Below are positions 1-9,584 of a stretch of DNA of 64,000 bases, piece after piece. The stretch comes from Scatonaster sp045598705. GTDB taxonomy: Bacteria > Bacillota > Clostridia > Saccharofermentanales > Saccharofermentanaceae. The stretch lies in assembly GCA_045598705.1 (NCBI GenBank), contig JAZLMM010000012.1, positions 1 to 64,000 of the forward strand, given 5' to 3'. The notes beneath the pieces are model-generated. The model saw nothing but the letters and a program-made list of their open reading frames with translations. It did not search any database and was not told where the DNA came from. The first letter of the stretch is position 1; each line of letters begins with the position of its first letter. The position numbers were made by a program, and so were the translations under genes.

Positions 1-25
1 AGAAATCTGTGTATTATTCAAGTCT

Positions 26-94
26 AGGAGCATATAGATTCTTTCTTACTGTTATATTTTTGGTCGAATAAAACAATAAGATTCTATTGCTCCT
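26..94 (+). terminator. Long imperfect hairpin followed by a T-run
   Basis: The left arm starting AGGAGCA (26-32) pairs with TGCTCCT (88-94). The interior is also partly complementary (CTTACTGTT against AACAATAAG) and closes on a GGTCGA loop. T93-T98 and a second T-run follow on the plus strand. It may terminate a plus-strand gene outside the window or belong to a small RNA. Within 1-229 I see no gene. Confidence 0.3.
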
Positions 95-172
95 TTTTCA
101 ATTAGTTTTTTACTTATACCCACAAATTCCGTGATGAACCACAAAAATACACAATTTTGTCACAAATATGTT

Positions 173-201
173 GAGGGCCATGATAAATCATCATGGCCCT
201 C
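173..201 (-). terminator. Hairpin ending the glycogen operon
   Basis: GAGGGCCATGA (173-183) and TCATGGCCCTC (191-201) form an 11-bp perfect stem with a 7-nt loop, 28 nt past the stop of the zinc-ribbon gene. The T-tract on the minus strand is weak (AACATATTTG), so termination may be inefficient. Confidence 0.5.
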
Positions 202-229
202 ATAAATATACGAGATATTACTATGTATT

Positions 230-1333
230 TTAATGTGTCAGGAAGTAGATCAACATAATTGCAGCAATACCAATACCGATAGCCGCCAATACACGTAGTG
301 CAGAAACTGGTGCATGTCCGCCGACCTTGCCCGTCTGACCATTCACTACAAACTGATATAACTTATCGTTGTACTTAAAGGAAGATATCCATACCGGAAC
401 CAGCAGATACTTATAAGTAATATTGCTATATAGTGTTGAGAATCGGAGCGAATCAACGCGGTCACATCTCCACTGTTTCCGAATATAGGAATGCATGTTA
501 CTCTGCAATTTCTTCTTGATTGACTGTTGAGCAATTCCCCAACCATCTTTAAGACCAATCGAATATCGCTCAGCAATAAAACCTGCAACTACTTGCGGAG
601 AGTAAGGAACCATCTTCGTGAAGTCAAATGGTTCGCAACGTGGCACGATGGAATTATCTGATTTTTTAGAACCCATGACTGTCTCGTCATCAATGAATTC
701 CTGATAGACACCACTTACGGGACGCCAGGTGACTTCCGTCGTCCATGTATCGCCACGCTTTACTCGGCGCTCATAACCAGCACGCGCTGTAAAGGAAGAC
801 GTTGTCTGTGCATCATACGTCCAATACGGAAGATATACACCCTGGAAAGACTCTGGTTTTGCGCTCTTTTTTGCCTTGGAAGGTGTAAATAACTTACCGG
901 AAAGCCAAGCTGTAAACTTCTGGCCCGCTTTCTCTTTCGAAATAGCAAACGGGCACACTGCATTCGGAGCCATAGAATCGCTGGAAGCTACAGGCATTAC
1001 GCTTGTAGAACCACAGAATGGGCAAACAGCAGCCGTTTCCAACGCATCGTAAATCGTCTCTGCACCGCACTGTTTACAAACAACACTCTTCTTCTGTGCG
1101 CCCCACTCGAAACTTGCAGTCTGAGTTGCCTTCTCAAAATCCAATTCGCAAATCTCTCCACCAGATTCAGGACTTGGTAATTCGCATTTATAACCACAAA
1201 ATTCGCAGAGCATTCCTCCGGTTTCCGGATCAAATACAACTGTAGCACCGCAATTCGGACATTTCTTATTTGTCACATCTTCGGTCACTTCGGCCATAAT
1301 CTGCTGTTCTTGATTTTCGACATTCTCAGACAT
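230..1333 (-). CDS. Zinc-ribbon protein with a C-terminal membrane anchor
   Basis: Protein of 367 residues, role unknown. Near the N-terminus are two tandem TFIIB-like zinc ribbons: CPNCG...CEFCG at about residues 25-48, and CKQCG...CPFCG at about 86-108. A roughly 200-residue middle domain is rich in aromatic residues (LPYWTYDAQT, LVPVWISSF). One hydrophobic segment lies at the extreme C-terminus (about 345-365), so the ribbons probably face the cytosol in a tail-anchored arrangement. The ATG is preceded by GGGAGG. The gene follows the GH13 amylase by 21 bp and shares its strand, so it is probably the last gene of the glycogen operon. Similar zinc-ribbon membrane proteins occur across Clostridia without an assigned function; a glycogen link is inferred only from position. 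Confidence 0.85.
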   Translation of the reverse strand: MSENVENQEQQIMAEVTEDVTNKKCPNCGATVVFDPETGGMLCEFCGYKCELPSPESGGEICELDFEKATQTASFEWGAQKKSVVCKQCGAETIYDALETAAVCPFCGSTSVMPVASSDSMAPNAVCPFAISKEKAGQKFTAWLSGKLFTPSKAKKSAKPESFQGVYLPYWTYDAQTTSSFTARAGYERRVKRGDTWTTEVTWRPVSGVYQEFIDDETVMGSKKSDNSIVPRCEPFDFTKMVPYSPQVVAGFIAERYSIGLKDGWGIAQQSIKKKLQSNMHSYIRKQWRCDRVDSLRFSTLYSNITYKYLLVPVWISSFKYNDKLYQFVVNGQTGKVGGHAPVSALRVLAAIGIGIAAIMLIYFLTH

Positions 1334-1354
1334 ATAAACCTCCCAATATGCATA

Positions 1355-3484
1355 CTATCGGATGACAATTATGCTCACAGAAAGCGGAGATACTTCCACT
1401 TCCATTTCTAGTTGTTCTTTCGCGAAATCAATGATTTCCAGGCTTCCCGAGCCAATGAACGTCCCTTCGACCTGAGACAGTGAAAACTCATCTTTTCTTG
1501 TAAAACGAACTAACGTGGTCATTCTATCACATCTGTTTACAATACACAAAACCTTATTGGGTACTTCGCAAGATGCGCCAAAATGATCTTTCTGATTCTC
1601 ATTAAGATATCGTTCATAAACCAGCACATCCTCTTCTGCGTAGCGTATTTGAAACTCTCCACACCGAAGGACCGGGTATTTCTTGCGCAAACCGCTTAAT
1701 AGTTGAAAATCTTTCAGCAATGCTTTCTGCCACTTCTGCTGATTCTCCCACTGATATGTCCGACGATTGAAAGGATCGCGATAACCGTCCATACCGATCT
1801 CGTCACCATAGTAGGTGCAAGGGCATCCGGGATAAGTCATCTGAATGGCAAAGGCCATCTTCATCAGTGCCGCAGCTCGTGTCTCAGACTTTGGCGGCAA
1901 ATGCAGATCTTTCTGTAACTCACGCTCACCTGGATCCGGATATCCCGCCAATACAGTTATCGCACGTGGCATATCATGACTAGAGATGAGATTCATCATG
2001 CAATAGAACATCTGATCTGGGTAATCTTCTCGGTATCTTTCCATGGTAAGACTCCACTTGCGTGCATCATCTTCACCCTTTAAGAATCGCAAGAGCGCCT
2101 CTCGGAAAGGATAGCCCATCACCGTGTCGTGATTTCTTCCCAATGCAAAATCGCGGTAATTCCCGTAACTGATCGTATTCGTTGCTTCTTCCCAGACTTC
2201 TCCAAGGATCACACCCTGCCCGTCCGATGCCTTCTTCACACATTTACGCATCTCACGAAGGAACGAGTCAGGTAATTCATCCGAAACATCTAGTCTCACA
2301 CCGCTTGCTCCACCGGAAATCCAATTCGCAACCACGCCCTGCGGACCGAGGATATAATCGCGGTAACTGAGGTCATCTTCGCGAACGTTTGGAAGTTCAG
2401 TAAATCCCCACCATGAATCATAGGTTACCGACCCATCCTGTGTTCTTCGACATCCATACCATGATGAGTACTTACTAAGCTCGCCATTCTTGCATGCGGT
2501 AAAAGCACCCACACCCGGATATCTTCCGTACTTGTTGAAATACTTACTGTCGGCGCCGGTATGACTGAAAACCCCATCGACAATATAGCGAATCTCCTTC
2601 TCTTTCATGGTTTGGGAGAAGGCTTTGTATCCCTTAATTCCTCCCAGAATCGGATCGACATTCAAATAATCCGCCGTGTCATATCGATGATTTGATCTTG
2701 CTTCACATATCGGATTCATATAGAGCACTTCAATATTGAGAGCACGAAGATAATCTGCTTTCTCCGCAATGCCGAGAAGTGTACCGCCGTAGAAATCACA
2801 CGCCAGATATCCTGTCTCCGGTGTGCCGACAATATCCACATCTTCATTCCAGTCCTCATGAAATAGGCGTTCCGGACGATTTTCTCCTGTAGCGGCCATC
2901 TCTGCATATGAATAATCACTGCCACGGAAGAAACGATCCGGGAAAATCTGATACATGACGGCACCCTTCATCCAATCCGGTGTCGTAAAGCCAGACTCAT
3001 ATACCGTAATCTGGAAAGCATGTGGATATTTCTCTTCTTCCACGCCTACACGCGGCGCAATGAAAGAGATCTCTCCTTCTCCATTTAGTCCTTCCCAAGA
3101 AGCAACATAATATAAGTAGGTGCGTCCTTCCTCATACTGACGATATAGCATCTCGTGATAATCCGGATTCACGAAAGCCTCGATTTCTTCGTTGCTACTA
3201 CGCAGACAGAACCAATAGAAAAGAAGTCCCGGTTCAGCGGGCATGCGCAAACGGCCTGTCCATCGATTCGGGCATTCTTTCGATTTGGTTAATTGTAATT
3301 CACTGTAAGTCAGTGAGTAAAGACCATATGCATAGCAGAGTACAACTTCCTGAACTTGGACATGCACATCGATAGCAAGTTCAACATACTCTCCTGTTTC
3401 ACAAGCCCCAAAAGGCGTACGATACGCAGTTTCTCTAGATCGATGTAGAATACAATCGTCCACAAGGAGAAGTTTGGATGCCAT
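1355..3484 (-). CDS. GH13 alpha-amylase family glycosidase (neopullulanase-like)
   Basis: Protein of 709 residues with an N-terminal beta-sandwich of CBM34 type (about 1-150), a GH13 TIM barrel and a C-terminal beta domain. The nucleophile Asp is in GVRLDVSDELP, the acid/base Glu in GEVWEEA, and the third acid in SSHDMPR. Tyr in YQIFPDRF and the KADYLRALNIEVLYMNPI strand are typical of neopullulanase/cyclomaltodextrinase enzymes. No signal peptide is visible, so it probably acts on intracellular alpha-glucan. It lies 5 nt after the glgA stop, and its SD (GGGAGA) is inside glgA, so the two are probably translationally coupled. The exact specificity (alpha-1,4 versus alpha-1,6 cleavage, maltodextrin versus glycogen) cannot be told from sequence. 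Confidence 0.88.
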   Translation of the reverse strand: MASKLLLVDDCILHRSRETAYRTPFGACETGEYVELAIDVHVQVQEVVLCYAYGLYSLTYSELQLTKSKECPNRWTGRLRMPAEPGLLFYWFCLRSSNEEIEAFVNPDYHEMLYRQYEEGRTYLYYVASWEGLNGEGEISFIAPRVGVEEEKYPHAFQITVYESGFTTPDWMKGAVMYQIFPDRFFRGSDYSYAEMAATGENRPERLFHEDWNEDVDIVGTPETGYLACDFYGGTLLGIAEKADYLRALNIEVLYMNPICEARSNHRYDTADYLNVDPILGGIKGYKAFSQTMKEKEIRYIVDGVFSHTGADSKYFNKYGRYPGVGAFTACKNGELSKYSSWYGCRRTQDGSVTYDSWWGFTELPNVREDDLSYRDYILGPQGVVANWISGGASGVRLDVSDELPDSFLREMRKCVKKASDGQGVILGEVWEEATNTISYGNYRDFALGRNHDTVMGYPFREALLRFLKGEDDARKWSLTMERYREDYPDQMFYCMMNLISSHDMPRAITVLAGYPDPGERELQKDLHLPPKSETRAAALMKMAFAIQMTYPGCPCTYYGDEIGMDGYRDPFNRRTYQWENQQKWQKALLKDFQLLSGLRKKYPVLRCGEFQIRYAEEDVLVYERYLNENQKDHFGASCEVPNKVLCIVNRCDRMTTLVRFTRKDEFSLSQVEGTFIGSGSLEIIDFAKEQLEMEVEVSPLSVSIIVIR

Positions 3485-3489
3485 GCCGA

Positions 3490-5226
3490 TTACTTCTCTC
3501 CCTTATCTGACTTTGTCTTCGTTGTTTTCTTGGCAGATTGAGCCTTCTTTGAAGTCGATGCAGGCTTCGTAGCAGGAGTTTTCACCGTCTCACGCTTAGC
3601 AGGCGTCTTGGCAACTGGCTTCTTCGGCGCTACTTCCTTCTTATCCGATTTCACTACTTTCTTCACTTCTGAAGTTGCCTGTTTCTTTGCTTCTTTCTTC
3701 ACGGGTTTCTTCACCGGCATGTCAAGAATCTCTTCAGTAAGACTCTTCTTCTCCGGCTCATCATCAGCGATAGAAATACCTGTGATAAACGAATAAAGAC
3801 CAGCGTATTCTTTCGCAGAATTTCTCCAAGAATAATCTGCTTTCATACCTTCTTCGATAAGTTTGTTCCAAACATCCTTATTATGGCGGTACAAATCGCA
3901 AGCATACTTGGTCACGAACAGGAACTCATGTGCATTGATATTGGCAAAAGAGAATCCATTGCCTTCGCCTGTAAATTCGTTATAAGGAACAACTGTATCG
4001 CGAAGGCCGCCGGTCTCACGTACGATCGGAATCGTACCATAGGTCATAGCAATCAACTGTGACAGTCCACAAGGCTCGAAGAGTGAAGGCATCAGGAAGA
4101 TATCTGAACCTGCATAAAGCGTGTGAGCAAGTCCGTTATCGAAAGAGATACAAGCACACATCTTGCCTGGATTTCTAGAAGCCACATCTGCCAGCGCACG
4201 TTCATAATAAGCGTCTCCGGTACCAAGGATCACAATCTGCATGCCATCATAGAGCATCTCTTCCACCACACGTAACAGAAGATCTAATCCCTTCTGATCT
4301 ACAAGACGAGAAATCATGGTACATAGCGGTGCACCCGGATTGACTTCCAATCCGAGCTGCTCCTGAATAGACTTCTTGTTGATTGCTTTACCTTCCTTGT
4401 AATTCTCAATTGAATACTTAGCAGGAATCTTATCATCTGAACTTGGATTATACTCCACCGCATTAATGCCATTCAGAATACCAGAAACCTTATATGCGTA
4501 ACGTTGAAGAGTATGATTCAGACCTTCACCGTAATAGTCAGTCATAATCTCATATGCATAGGTTGGTGATACTGTGGTCACCGAGTTGGAATATACGATA
4601 CCAGCCTTCATAAAGTTGACAGCGCCATCCTTGATCGACAAGTCATCCGTCAGGTACTCACTTGGAAGATCCAACAAATCTTGAATAACTTCAATGCCGT
4701 GAATACCCTGATACTTAAGGTTATGGATCGTGTAGACAGTCTTCACATTCGTATGAATTCCGTACTTCTTATAATGTGCGTCAAGGAGAAGCGGAAGCAT
4801 ACCTGCCTGCCAGTCATTACAATGGAGTACATCCGGTTCGAATTTCATGAAATCGCCCATGAACTCAAGAACTGCTCTCTGGAAGAAACAGAAACGCTCA
4901 ATATCAAAGACATACTCAACGTATATTTGGTCGAAATTGAAGTAATACTCGTTATCTACGAAGTAGAACTTCACATCATTCATCGTCAATGTATAGAGTC
5001 CTGCATAGAGTGAACGCCAGCCCATCTTGATCATCTTCCAACCGATGAAATCAAGATTGTGCTCATGCTTCTGCTTAATACTCTTATAGAGCGGCATGAT
5101 TACTCTTGCATCACAATGATGGTGCTGAAGTTCAATCGGAAGTGCGCCGACTACATCCGCGAGACCACCCACTTTAGCAAATGGATAGACCTCCGAAGAT
5201 ACAAATAGTACTTTCACTTTATTCAT
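3490..5226 (-). CDS. glgA: Glycogen synthase GlgA with a long basic tail
   Basis: GT5 glycogen synthase (578 residues) that transfers glucose from ADP-glucose to the non-reducing end of glycogen. The N-terminal KVGGLADVVGALP motif binds ADP-glucose, and the C-terminal Rossmann domain has LMPSLFEPCGLSQL with the catalytic Glu. Family members are about 480 residues. Here residues from about 489 to 578 form an extra low-complexity tail rich in Lys, Ala, Thr and Pro (KKPVAKTPAKRETVKTP and similar). A comparable tail sits at the N-terminus of the glycogen phosphorylase at 51310-53883. The ATG overlaps the glgD stop by 4 bp (ATGA), indicating translational coupling. Confidence 0.97.
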   Translation of the reverse strand: MNKVKVLFVSSEVYPFAKVGGLADVVGALPIELQHHHCDARVIMPLYKSIKQKHEHNLDFIGWKMIKMGWRSLYAGLYTLTMNDVKFYFVDNEYYFNFDQIYVEYVFDIERFCFFQRAVLEFMGDFMKFEPDVLHCNDWQAGMLPLLLDAHYKKYGIHTNVKTVYTIHNLKYQGIHGIEVIQDLLDLPSEYLTDDLSIKDGAVNFMKAGIVYSNSVTTVSPTYAYEIMTDYYGEGLNHTLQRYAYKVSGILNGINAVEYNPSSDDKIPAKYSIENYKEGKAINKKSIQEQLGLEVNPGAPLCTMISRLVDQKGLDLLLRVVEEMLYDGMQIVILGTGDAYYERALADVASRNPGKMCACISFDNGLAHTLYAGSDIFLMPSLFEPCGLSQLIAMTYGTIPIVRETGGLRDTVVPYNEFTGEGNGFSFANINAHEFLFVTKYACDLYRHNKDVWNKLIEEGMKADYSWRNSAKEYAGLYSFITGISIADDEPEKKSLTEEILDMPVKKPVKKEAKKQATSEVKKVVKSDKKEVAPKKPVAKTPAKRETVKTPATKPASTSKKAQSAKKTTKTKSDKGEK

Positions 5227-6335
5227 ACGATTGCTCCTTTTCCGATCACAACAGGATAATCTTTGTGACCGACAAGTTTAATTCCTGGACGAACAACTGA
5301 ATTCTTATCCAGAATGACATTCTCCAGATAACAATTGTCAGAAATATGAACGTCCTGCATGATTACACAATTCTTGATTACGCAGTTCTTCGAAACTGCA
5401 ACACCACGGAACAAAATGGATTCACTTACCTGACCATCGATTCGACAACCATCGGATACAATCGCATCGTTTACTTTGCAGTCATTCGAATAAAGTGTCG
5501 GAGCTTCATCCTTAACTTTCGTGTAGATTGGCATGCCATTCCAGAACAACTCCGCACGAATCTGATTATTCAGAAGCATCATAGAAGAGTTGAAATATGA
5601 CTGAATATTATTGATTCGAAGTACTAATCCCTTATACTCATAGGCGTGAACACGCAACGTATCAAATTTCTTAACGAAAGAATGAATACCCACATGATTG
5701 GTTCCACGAGCCATCATTTCCGCAATCAAGTCGATCAACAACTCTCTTCTAAGTATGATGATGCCCATGCTGCTCTTCGTGTAAGAACTCTTCTCAGGAT
5801 TATAAAGCAAATCCTTGACCCATCCACGACGATCGATATCGAGAATATAGTTTGGACCACCAAACTTCGTTCCGTCACGGTTATACATCACCGAGATATC
5901 CGCACCGCTGGCCTTGAAATCTTCCACAAAGTCTGTAAATGTCGTATTAAGGATCACATTACTTGCAGCCATAATGACATAAGAAGCAGAGCTAGAGCGT
6001 ACAAAGTCCAGAAGTCCTGTCATCTCTTCATCGCCCTGAACATAAGTGGCTTCAGAATTGACATATGGTGGAAGAATATGGAGTCCACCATTATTCTTTC
6101 GATCAAGATCCCAAGAAGAACCTGTCCCGACATGGTCCATGAGAGACTTATACTTAGTATAGGTGTGAATGCCAATATTCTTGATTCCGGAATTCACCAT
6201 ATTCGACAACATATAATCGATGATACGATATCTGCCGCCGAAAGGAATGGCAGACAGCGCTCTCGGTTTAGAAAGTTCACCCAGTGTGATCTTCTTATTA
6301 TCACCAAGGATCAAACCCATTGCATCAATAAACAT
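5223..6335 (-). CDS. glgD: GlgD, regulatory-type ADP-glucose pyrophosphorylase subunit
   Basis: Protein of 370 residues in the nucleotidyltransferase plus left-handed beta-helix family. The N-terminus reads MGLILGDNKKITLGELSKP and lacks the GGxGxRL substrate loop seen in GlgC, which is characteristic of GlgD. The FGGRYRIIDYMLSNMVNSG core is retained, and hexapeptide repeats fill the C-terminal third. In Bacillota GlgD pairs with GlgC to form the heteromeric enzyme that makes ADP-glucose from glucose-1-phosphate and ATP. It starts 23 nt after the glgC stop with a GGAGG site and overlaps glgA by 4 bp. Confidence 0.95.
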   Translation of the reverse strand: MFIDAMGLILGDNKKITLGELSKPRALSAIPFGGRYRIIDYMLSNMVNSGIKNIGIHTYTKYKSLMDHVGTGSSWDLDRKNNGGLHILPPYVNSEATYVQGDEEMTGLLDFVRSSSASYVIMAASNVILNTTFTDFVEDFKASGADISVMYNRDGTKFGGPNYILDIDRRGWVKDLLYNPEKSSYTKSSMGIIILRRELLIDLIAEMMARGTNHVGIHSFVKKFDTLRVHAYEYKGLVLRINNIQSYFNSSMMLLNNQIRAELFWNGMPIYTKVKDEAPTLYSNDCKVNDAIVSDGCRIDGQVSESILFRGVAVSKNCVIKNCVIMQDVHISDNCYLENVILDKNSVVRPGIKLVGHKDYPVVIGKGAIV

Positions 6336-6358
6336 AATCTTATTCCTCCCAATCGCCG

Positions 6359-7621
6359 TTATACTCTGAAGATCTCATCGATGACATTGTCTTTCGCTGA
6401 AACCGAAATATCTTTATCTACCTGACAATTGGCAGGGATGACGGCATTATCTTTGATTCGGAGACCGCCTTCAATGACGACGATTCCCCCCTGACAAATC
6501 TTCGTGTTCGTGTATGGACTCTTGCCCTTCACATCTGCACCGGCTTTCACGTTCTCGCCAATAATTGTGCCGGATGCGACAATACAACGATCAAGATGTG
6601 CACCGGCTTTAACCGTTACACCTGGGAAAAGCACACAATCCTTTACATAAGCACCTTTTTCCACAGTAACAGAATTGGAAAGCACAGAATGCAGTACCGT
6701 ACCAAAGATTTGACAACCATCGGTCAGCGCAGAACCTTGGACCACCGCACCATCGCCCAAGAACTGAGATGGTTTTACCGGATTTCGACCATAAATTCTC
6801 CAAGAACGATCGATCAAATTGATCTCATGCGGACGATCAAGGATGTCCATGTTCGATTCCCACAACGAAGAGATCGTTCCCACATCCATCCAGTATCCAG
6901 AGAAACGGTAAGCGCAGAGCTTCTTACCCTGTTTGAGCAGAAGTGGAACGATATTCTTACCAAAGTCATTATTAGATTTGGGATCATCTTCATCCTCAAC
7001 CAAAGCTTTGCGGAGAACATCCCATGTAAAAATGTACACACCCATGGAAGCCAGATTGCTTTCGGGTTTAGCCGGTTTTTCAACAAATTCAGTAATCACT
7101 TCTGAATCTTCTTTTGTATTGAGAATACCGAAACGAGGTGCTTCCTCCCACGGTACTTCACGTACTGCAAGTGTTGCATCCGCGCCATTTTCAATATGCT
7201 GTCGAAGCATCTCCGCGTAATTCATCTTATAGATATGATCACCGGAAAGAATCAGCACGTACTTTGGTTCACAGTCATCGATGAAATCACGGTTCTGGTA
7301 AATCGCATTGGCAGTACCTTTGTACCAATCACTCTTTCCCGTTTTCTGGAAAGGTGGAAGAATAAAGGCACCACCATTGTTACGGTCCAAATCCCATGGA
7401 TGACCATTACCAATATATGTGTTTAGTGCCAATGGCTGATACTGAGTGAGTACACCTACTGTTTCAATTCCCGAGTTCGCACAATTCGATAACGGAAAAT
7501 CGATAATGCGATAACGACTTCCGAAAGGAACAGCCGGCTTCGCGATACTCTTAGTGAGCACACCAAGTCTGGAACCCTGTCCACCTGCTAGAATCATTGC
7601 GACAACTTGCGCTTTCGCCAT
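6359..7621 (-). CDS. glgC: Glucose-1-phosphate adenylyltransferase GlgC
   Basis: Catalytic ADP-glucose pyrophosphorylase subunit of 420 residues. MILAGGQGSRLGVLT carries the nucleotide-binding loop, followed by KPAVPFGSRYRIIDFPLSN. The metal-binding Asp is in LSGDHIYKM, and FVEKPAKPESN carries the sugar-phosphate-binding Lys. C-terminal hexapeptide repeats form the beta-helix. I place the start at ATG 7621 because GGAGG lies 8 nt upstream; a TTG at 7636 in the same frame would swallow that SD. It is the second gene of the operon, 27 nt after glgB. Confidence 0.96.
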   Translation of the reverse strand: MAKAQVVAMILAGGQGSRLGVLTKSIAKPAVPFGSRYRIIDFPLSNCANSGIETVGVLTQYQPLALNTYIGNGHPWDLDRNNGGAFILPPFQKTGKSDWYKGTANAIYQNRDFIDDCEPKYVLILSGDHIYKMNYAEMLRQHIENGADATLAVREVPWEEAPRFGILNTKEDSEVITEFVEKPAKPESNLASMGVYIFTWDVLRKALVEDEDDPKSNNDFGKNIVPLLLKQGKKLCAYRFSGYWMDVGTISSLWESNMDILDRPHEINLIDRSWRIYGRNPVKPSQFLGDGAVVQGSALTDGCQIFGTVLHSVLSNSVTVEKGAYVKDCVLFPGVTVKAGAHLDRCIVASGTIIGENVKAGADVKGKSPYTNTKICQGGIVVIEGGLRIKDNAVIPANCQVDKDISVSAKDNVIDEIFRV

Positions 7622-7648
7622 ATTAAGAACCTCCAATTACTATGTTTG

Positions 7649-9529
7649 TTATTTCTTTAAACGCTTAAAATATATACCGCCCAAAGGTGGCAGATTCACG
7701 GAGATATGATACGGCTTACCGTTCCATCCCTCATCTTTCGTACGTAGAACACCCTTCTCATCCGAACCGTCCGGATATCCGCTTCCACCATACTTCATAT
7801 CATCAGTATTCATCAGGATCTTGTACTTGCCCTTCTCCGTCACACCAATGTTGTAATTCTCGAGAGGAATCGGAACCATGTTGAGTGCCACATAGATATC
7901 TTCCTGACCTGCGACGCCTTTGCGCTTGAATACGAAGACATTATTCTTCACGTCAGACGCATCGACCCACTCGAAACCACCCCAGGAGTGATCATCCTGC
8001 CACATCTGAGGATTCTTGATATAGAAGTGATTCAAGTCTGCTACGTAATCCTGAAGAAGTTTATGCGACTCATACTGTAACATAAACCATTCAAGTTGTT
8101 CATAGAATCGCCACTCGATAAACTGTCCGAATTCTGATCCCATGAAGTTCAGCTTCGCACCAGGATGAGCCATCATGTAGAGATACATCAATCGCAGGTT
8201 GGCAAATTTCCTCCAATTATCACCCGGCATCTTATCGATGAGGCTCTTCTTACCATGTACAACCTCATCATGTGAAAGGCTAAGAATGAAATTCTCCGAG
8301 AATGCATACATCATCGAGAAGCAGAACTGGTCATGGTGCCATTCTCTAGCATAAGAATCTGTCTGGAAATAATCCAGCGTATCATGCATCCAACCCATGT
8401 TCCACTTGTGGGTGAAGCCAAGTCCGCCGTCACTGACCGGATGAGAAACCTTCGGCCAAGCAGTGGACTCTTCAGCAATCATCATGACATAAGGATAATG
8501 CTGACGAACGATTGAATTGAGATTCTGAATGAAATCAATGGCTTCAAGATTATCCGTCCCACCATAAATATTCGGAATATACTCCGTACGGCCATAATCG
8601 CGATATAGCATGCTGGATACTGCGTCCATACGAATTCCATCAAGATGGAATTCTTCTATCCAGAACACTGCATTGGAAATCAAGAACGACTGCACTTCAG
8701 CCTTGGAATAATCAAATACGAAAGTACCCCATTCTTTGTGCTCGCCAATACGTGGATCTTTATACTCATAGCAGGCCTCGCCATCGAATTTCACAAGACC
8801 TTCTTGATTCTTCGGGAAATGCGCCGGTACCCAATCAAGGATAATACCAATGCCATTCTTGTGAAGATGATCAACGAAGAACTTGAAGTCTGCTGGAGTT
8901 CCGAAACGGCTGGTCACCGCATAATAACAGATGACCTGATATCCCCAAGAATCATCCAACGGATGTTCCAGGATTGGCATCAATTCAACGTGCGTATACC
9001 CCATCTTCTTACAATAATTTGCAAGATCTTTAGCAATCTCGCGATAATTCATGAAATTCCCATCTTCATGTCGTCTCCATGAACCAAGATGAACTTCATA
9101 TATTGAGATCGGACGTGGCGCACAGGCATCCACTCTTGCTGCACAATACTTCTCGTCCTTCCACTCATAATCGTTCGGATCGTATAGAATAGAAGCATCC
9201 GCCGGTCGAGTCTCACAATGACGGGCATACGGGTCTACTTTATTCACTTCACTTCCGTTCGCACCATACACGTGATACTTATATCGGTCCCACTGTTTAG
9301 CACCGACAATATATGCTTCCCATATTCCTGAATCACCGACACGATTCATATAGTAGGCATTGTTGTCCCAATCGTTAAAATCTCCCACTACGCTGACTGC
9401 TTTCGCTTTCGGCGCCCAAACTCGGAAGAGAAATCCTTTCTCTCCGTTCTCACTGGTAAATGGGCGGGAGCCAAGGTAGTTGTAGCTCTTGTAATCCTTT
9501 CCTGTATTGAAAAGATATGCTTGATCCAT
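7649..9529 (-). CDS. glgB: 1,4-alpha-glucan branching enzyme GlgB
   Basis: GH13/CBM48 branching enzyme of 626 residues, which introduces alpha-1,6 branches into glycogen. An N-terminal CBM48 domain (FRVWAPKAKAVSVVGDFNDW) is followed by the TIM barrel with nucleophile Asp in DGIRMDAVSSML, acid/base Glu in MIAEESTAWP and the third acid in LSHDEVVHGK, then a C-terminal all-beta domain. The length fits short-form bacterial GlgB without the extra N1 domain. It is the first gene of the operon. The ATG at 9529 has only a weak SD (AGAAGAAG), and a hairpin (TTCTGTC/GACAGAA, 9541-9559) lies just upstream, so initiation could be modulated. Confidence 0.97.
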   Translation of the reverse strand: MDQAYLFNTGKDYKSYNYLGSRPFTSENGEKGFLFRVWAPKAKAVSVVGDFNDWDNNAYYMNRVGDSGIWEAYIVGAKQWDRYKYHVYGANGSEVNKVDPYARHCETRPADASILYDPNDYEWKDEKYCAARVDACAPRPISIYEVHLGSWRRHEDGNFMNYREIAKDLANYCKKMGYTHVELMPILEHPLDDSWGYQVICYYAVTSRFGTPADFKFFVDHLHKNGIGIILDWVPAHFPKNQEGLVKFDGEACYEYKDPRIGEHKEWGTFVFDYSKAEVQSFLISNAVFWIEEFHLDGIRMDAVSSMLYRDYGRTEYIPNIYGGTDNLEAIDFIQNLNSIVRQHYPYVMMIAEESTAWPKVSHPVSDGGLGFTHKWNMGWMHDTLDYFQTDSYAREWHHDQFCFSMMYAFSENFILSLSHDEVVHGKKSLIDKMPGDNWRKFANLRLMYLYMMAHPGAKLNFMGSEFGQFIEWRFYEQLEWFMLQYESHKLLQDYVADLNHFYIKNPQMWQDDHSWGGFEWVDASDVKNNVFVFKRKGVAGQEDIYVALNMVPIPLENYNIGVTEKGKYKILMNTDDMKYGGSGYPDGSDEKGVLRTKDEGWNGKPYHISVNLPPLGGIYFKRLKK

Positions 9530-9584
9530 GAAAACACTTCTTCTGTCGACAAGACAGAAGTCCCCTTTATTAAATTTATTTACT

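Noticed and set aside
5646..6425. 259-codon open frame on the plus strand
   Set aside because: Antisense to glgD and the glgD/glgC junction; no SD and no protein-like pattern.
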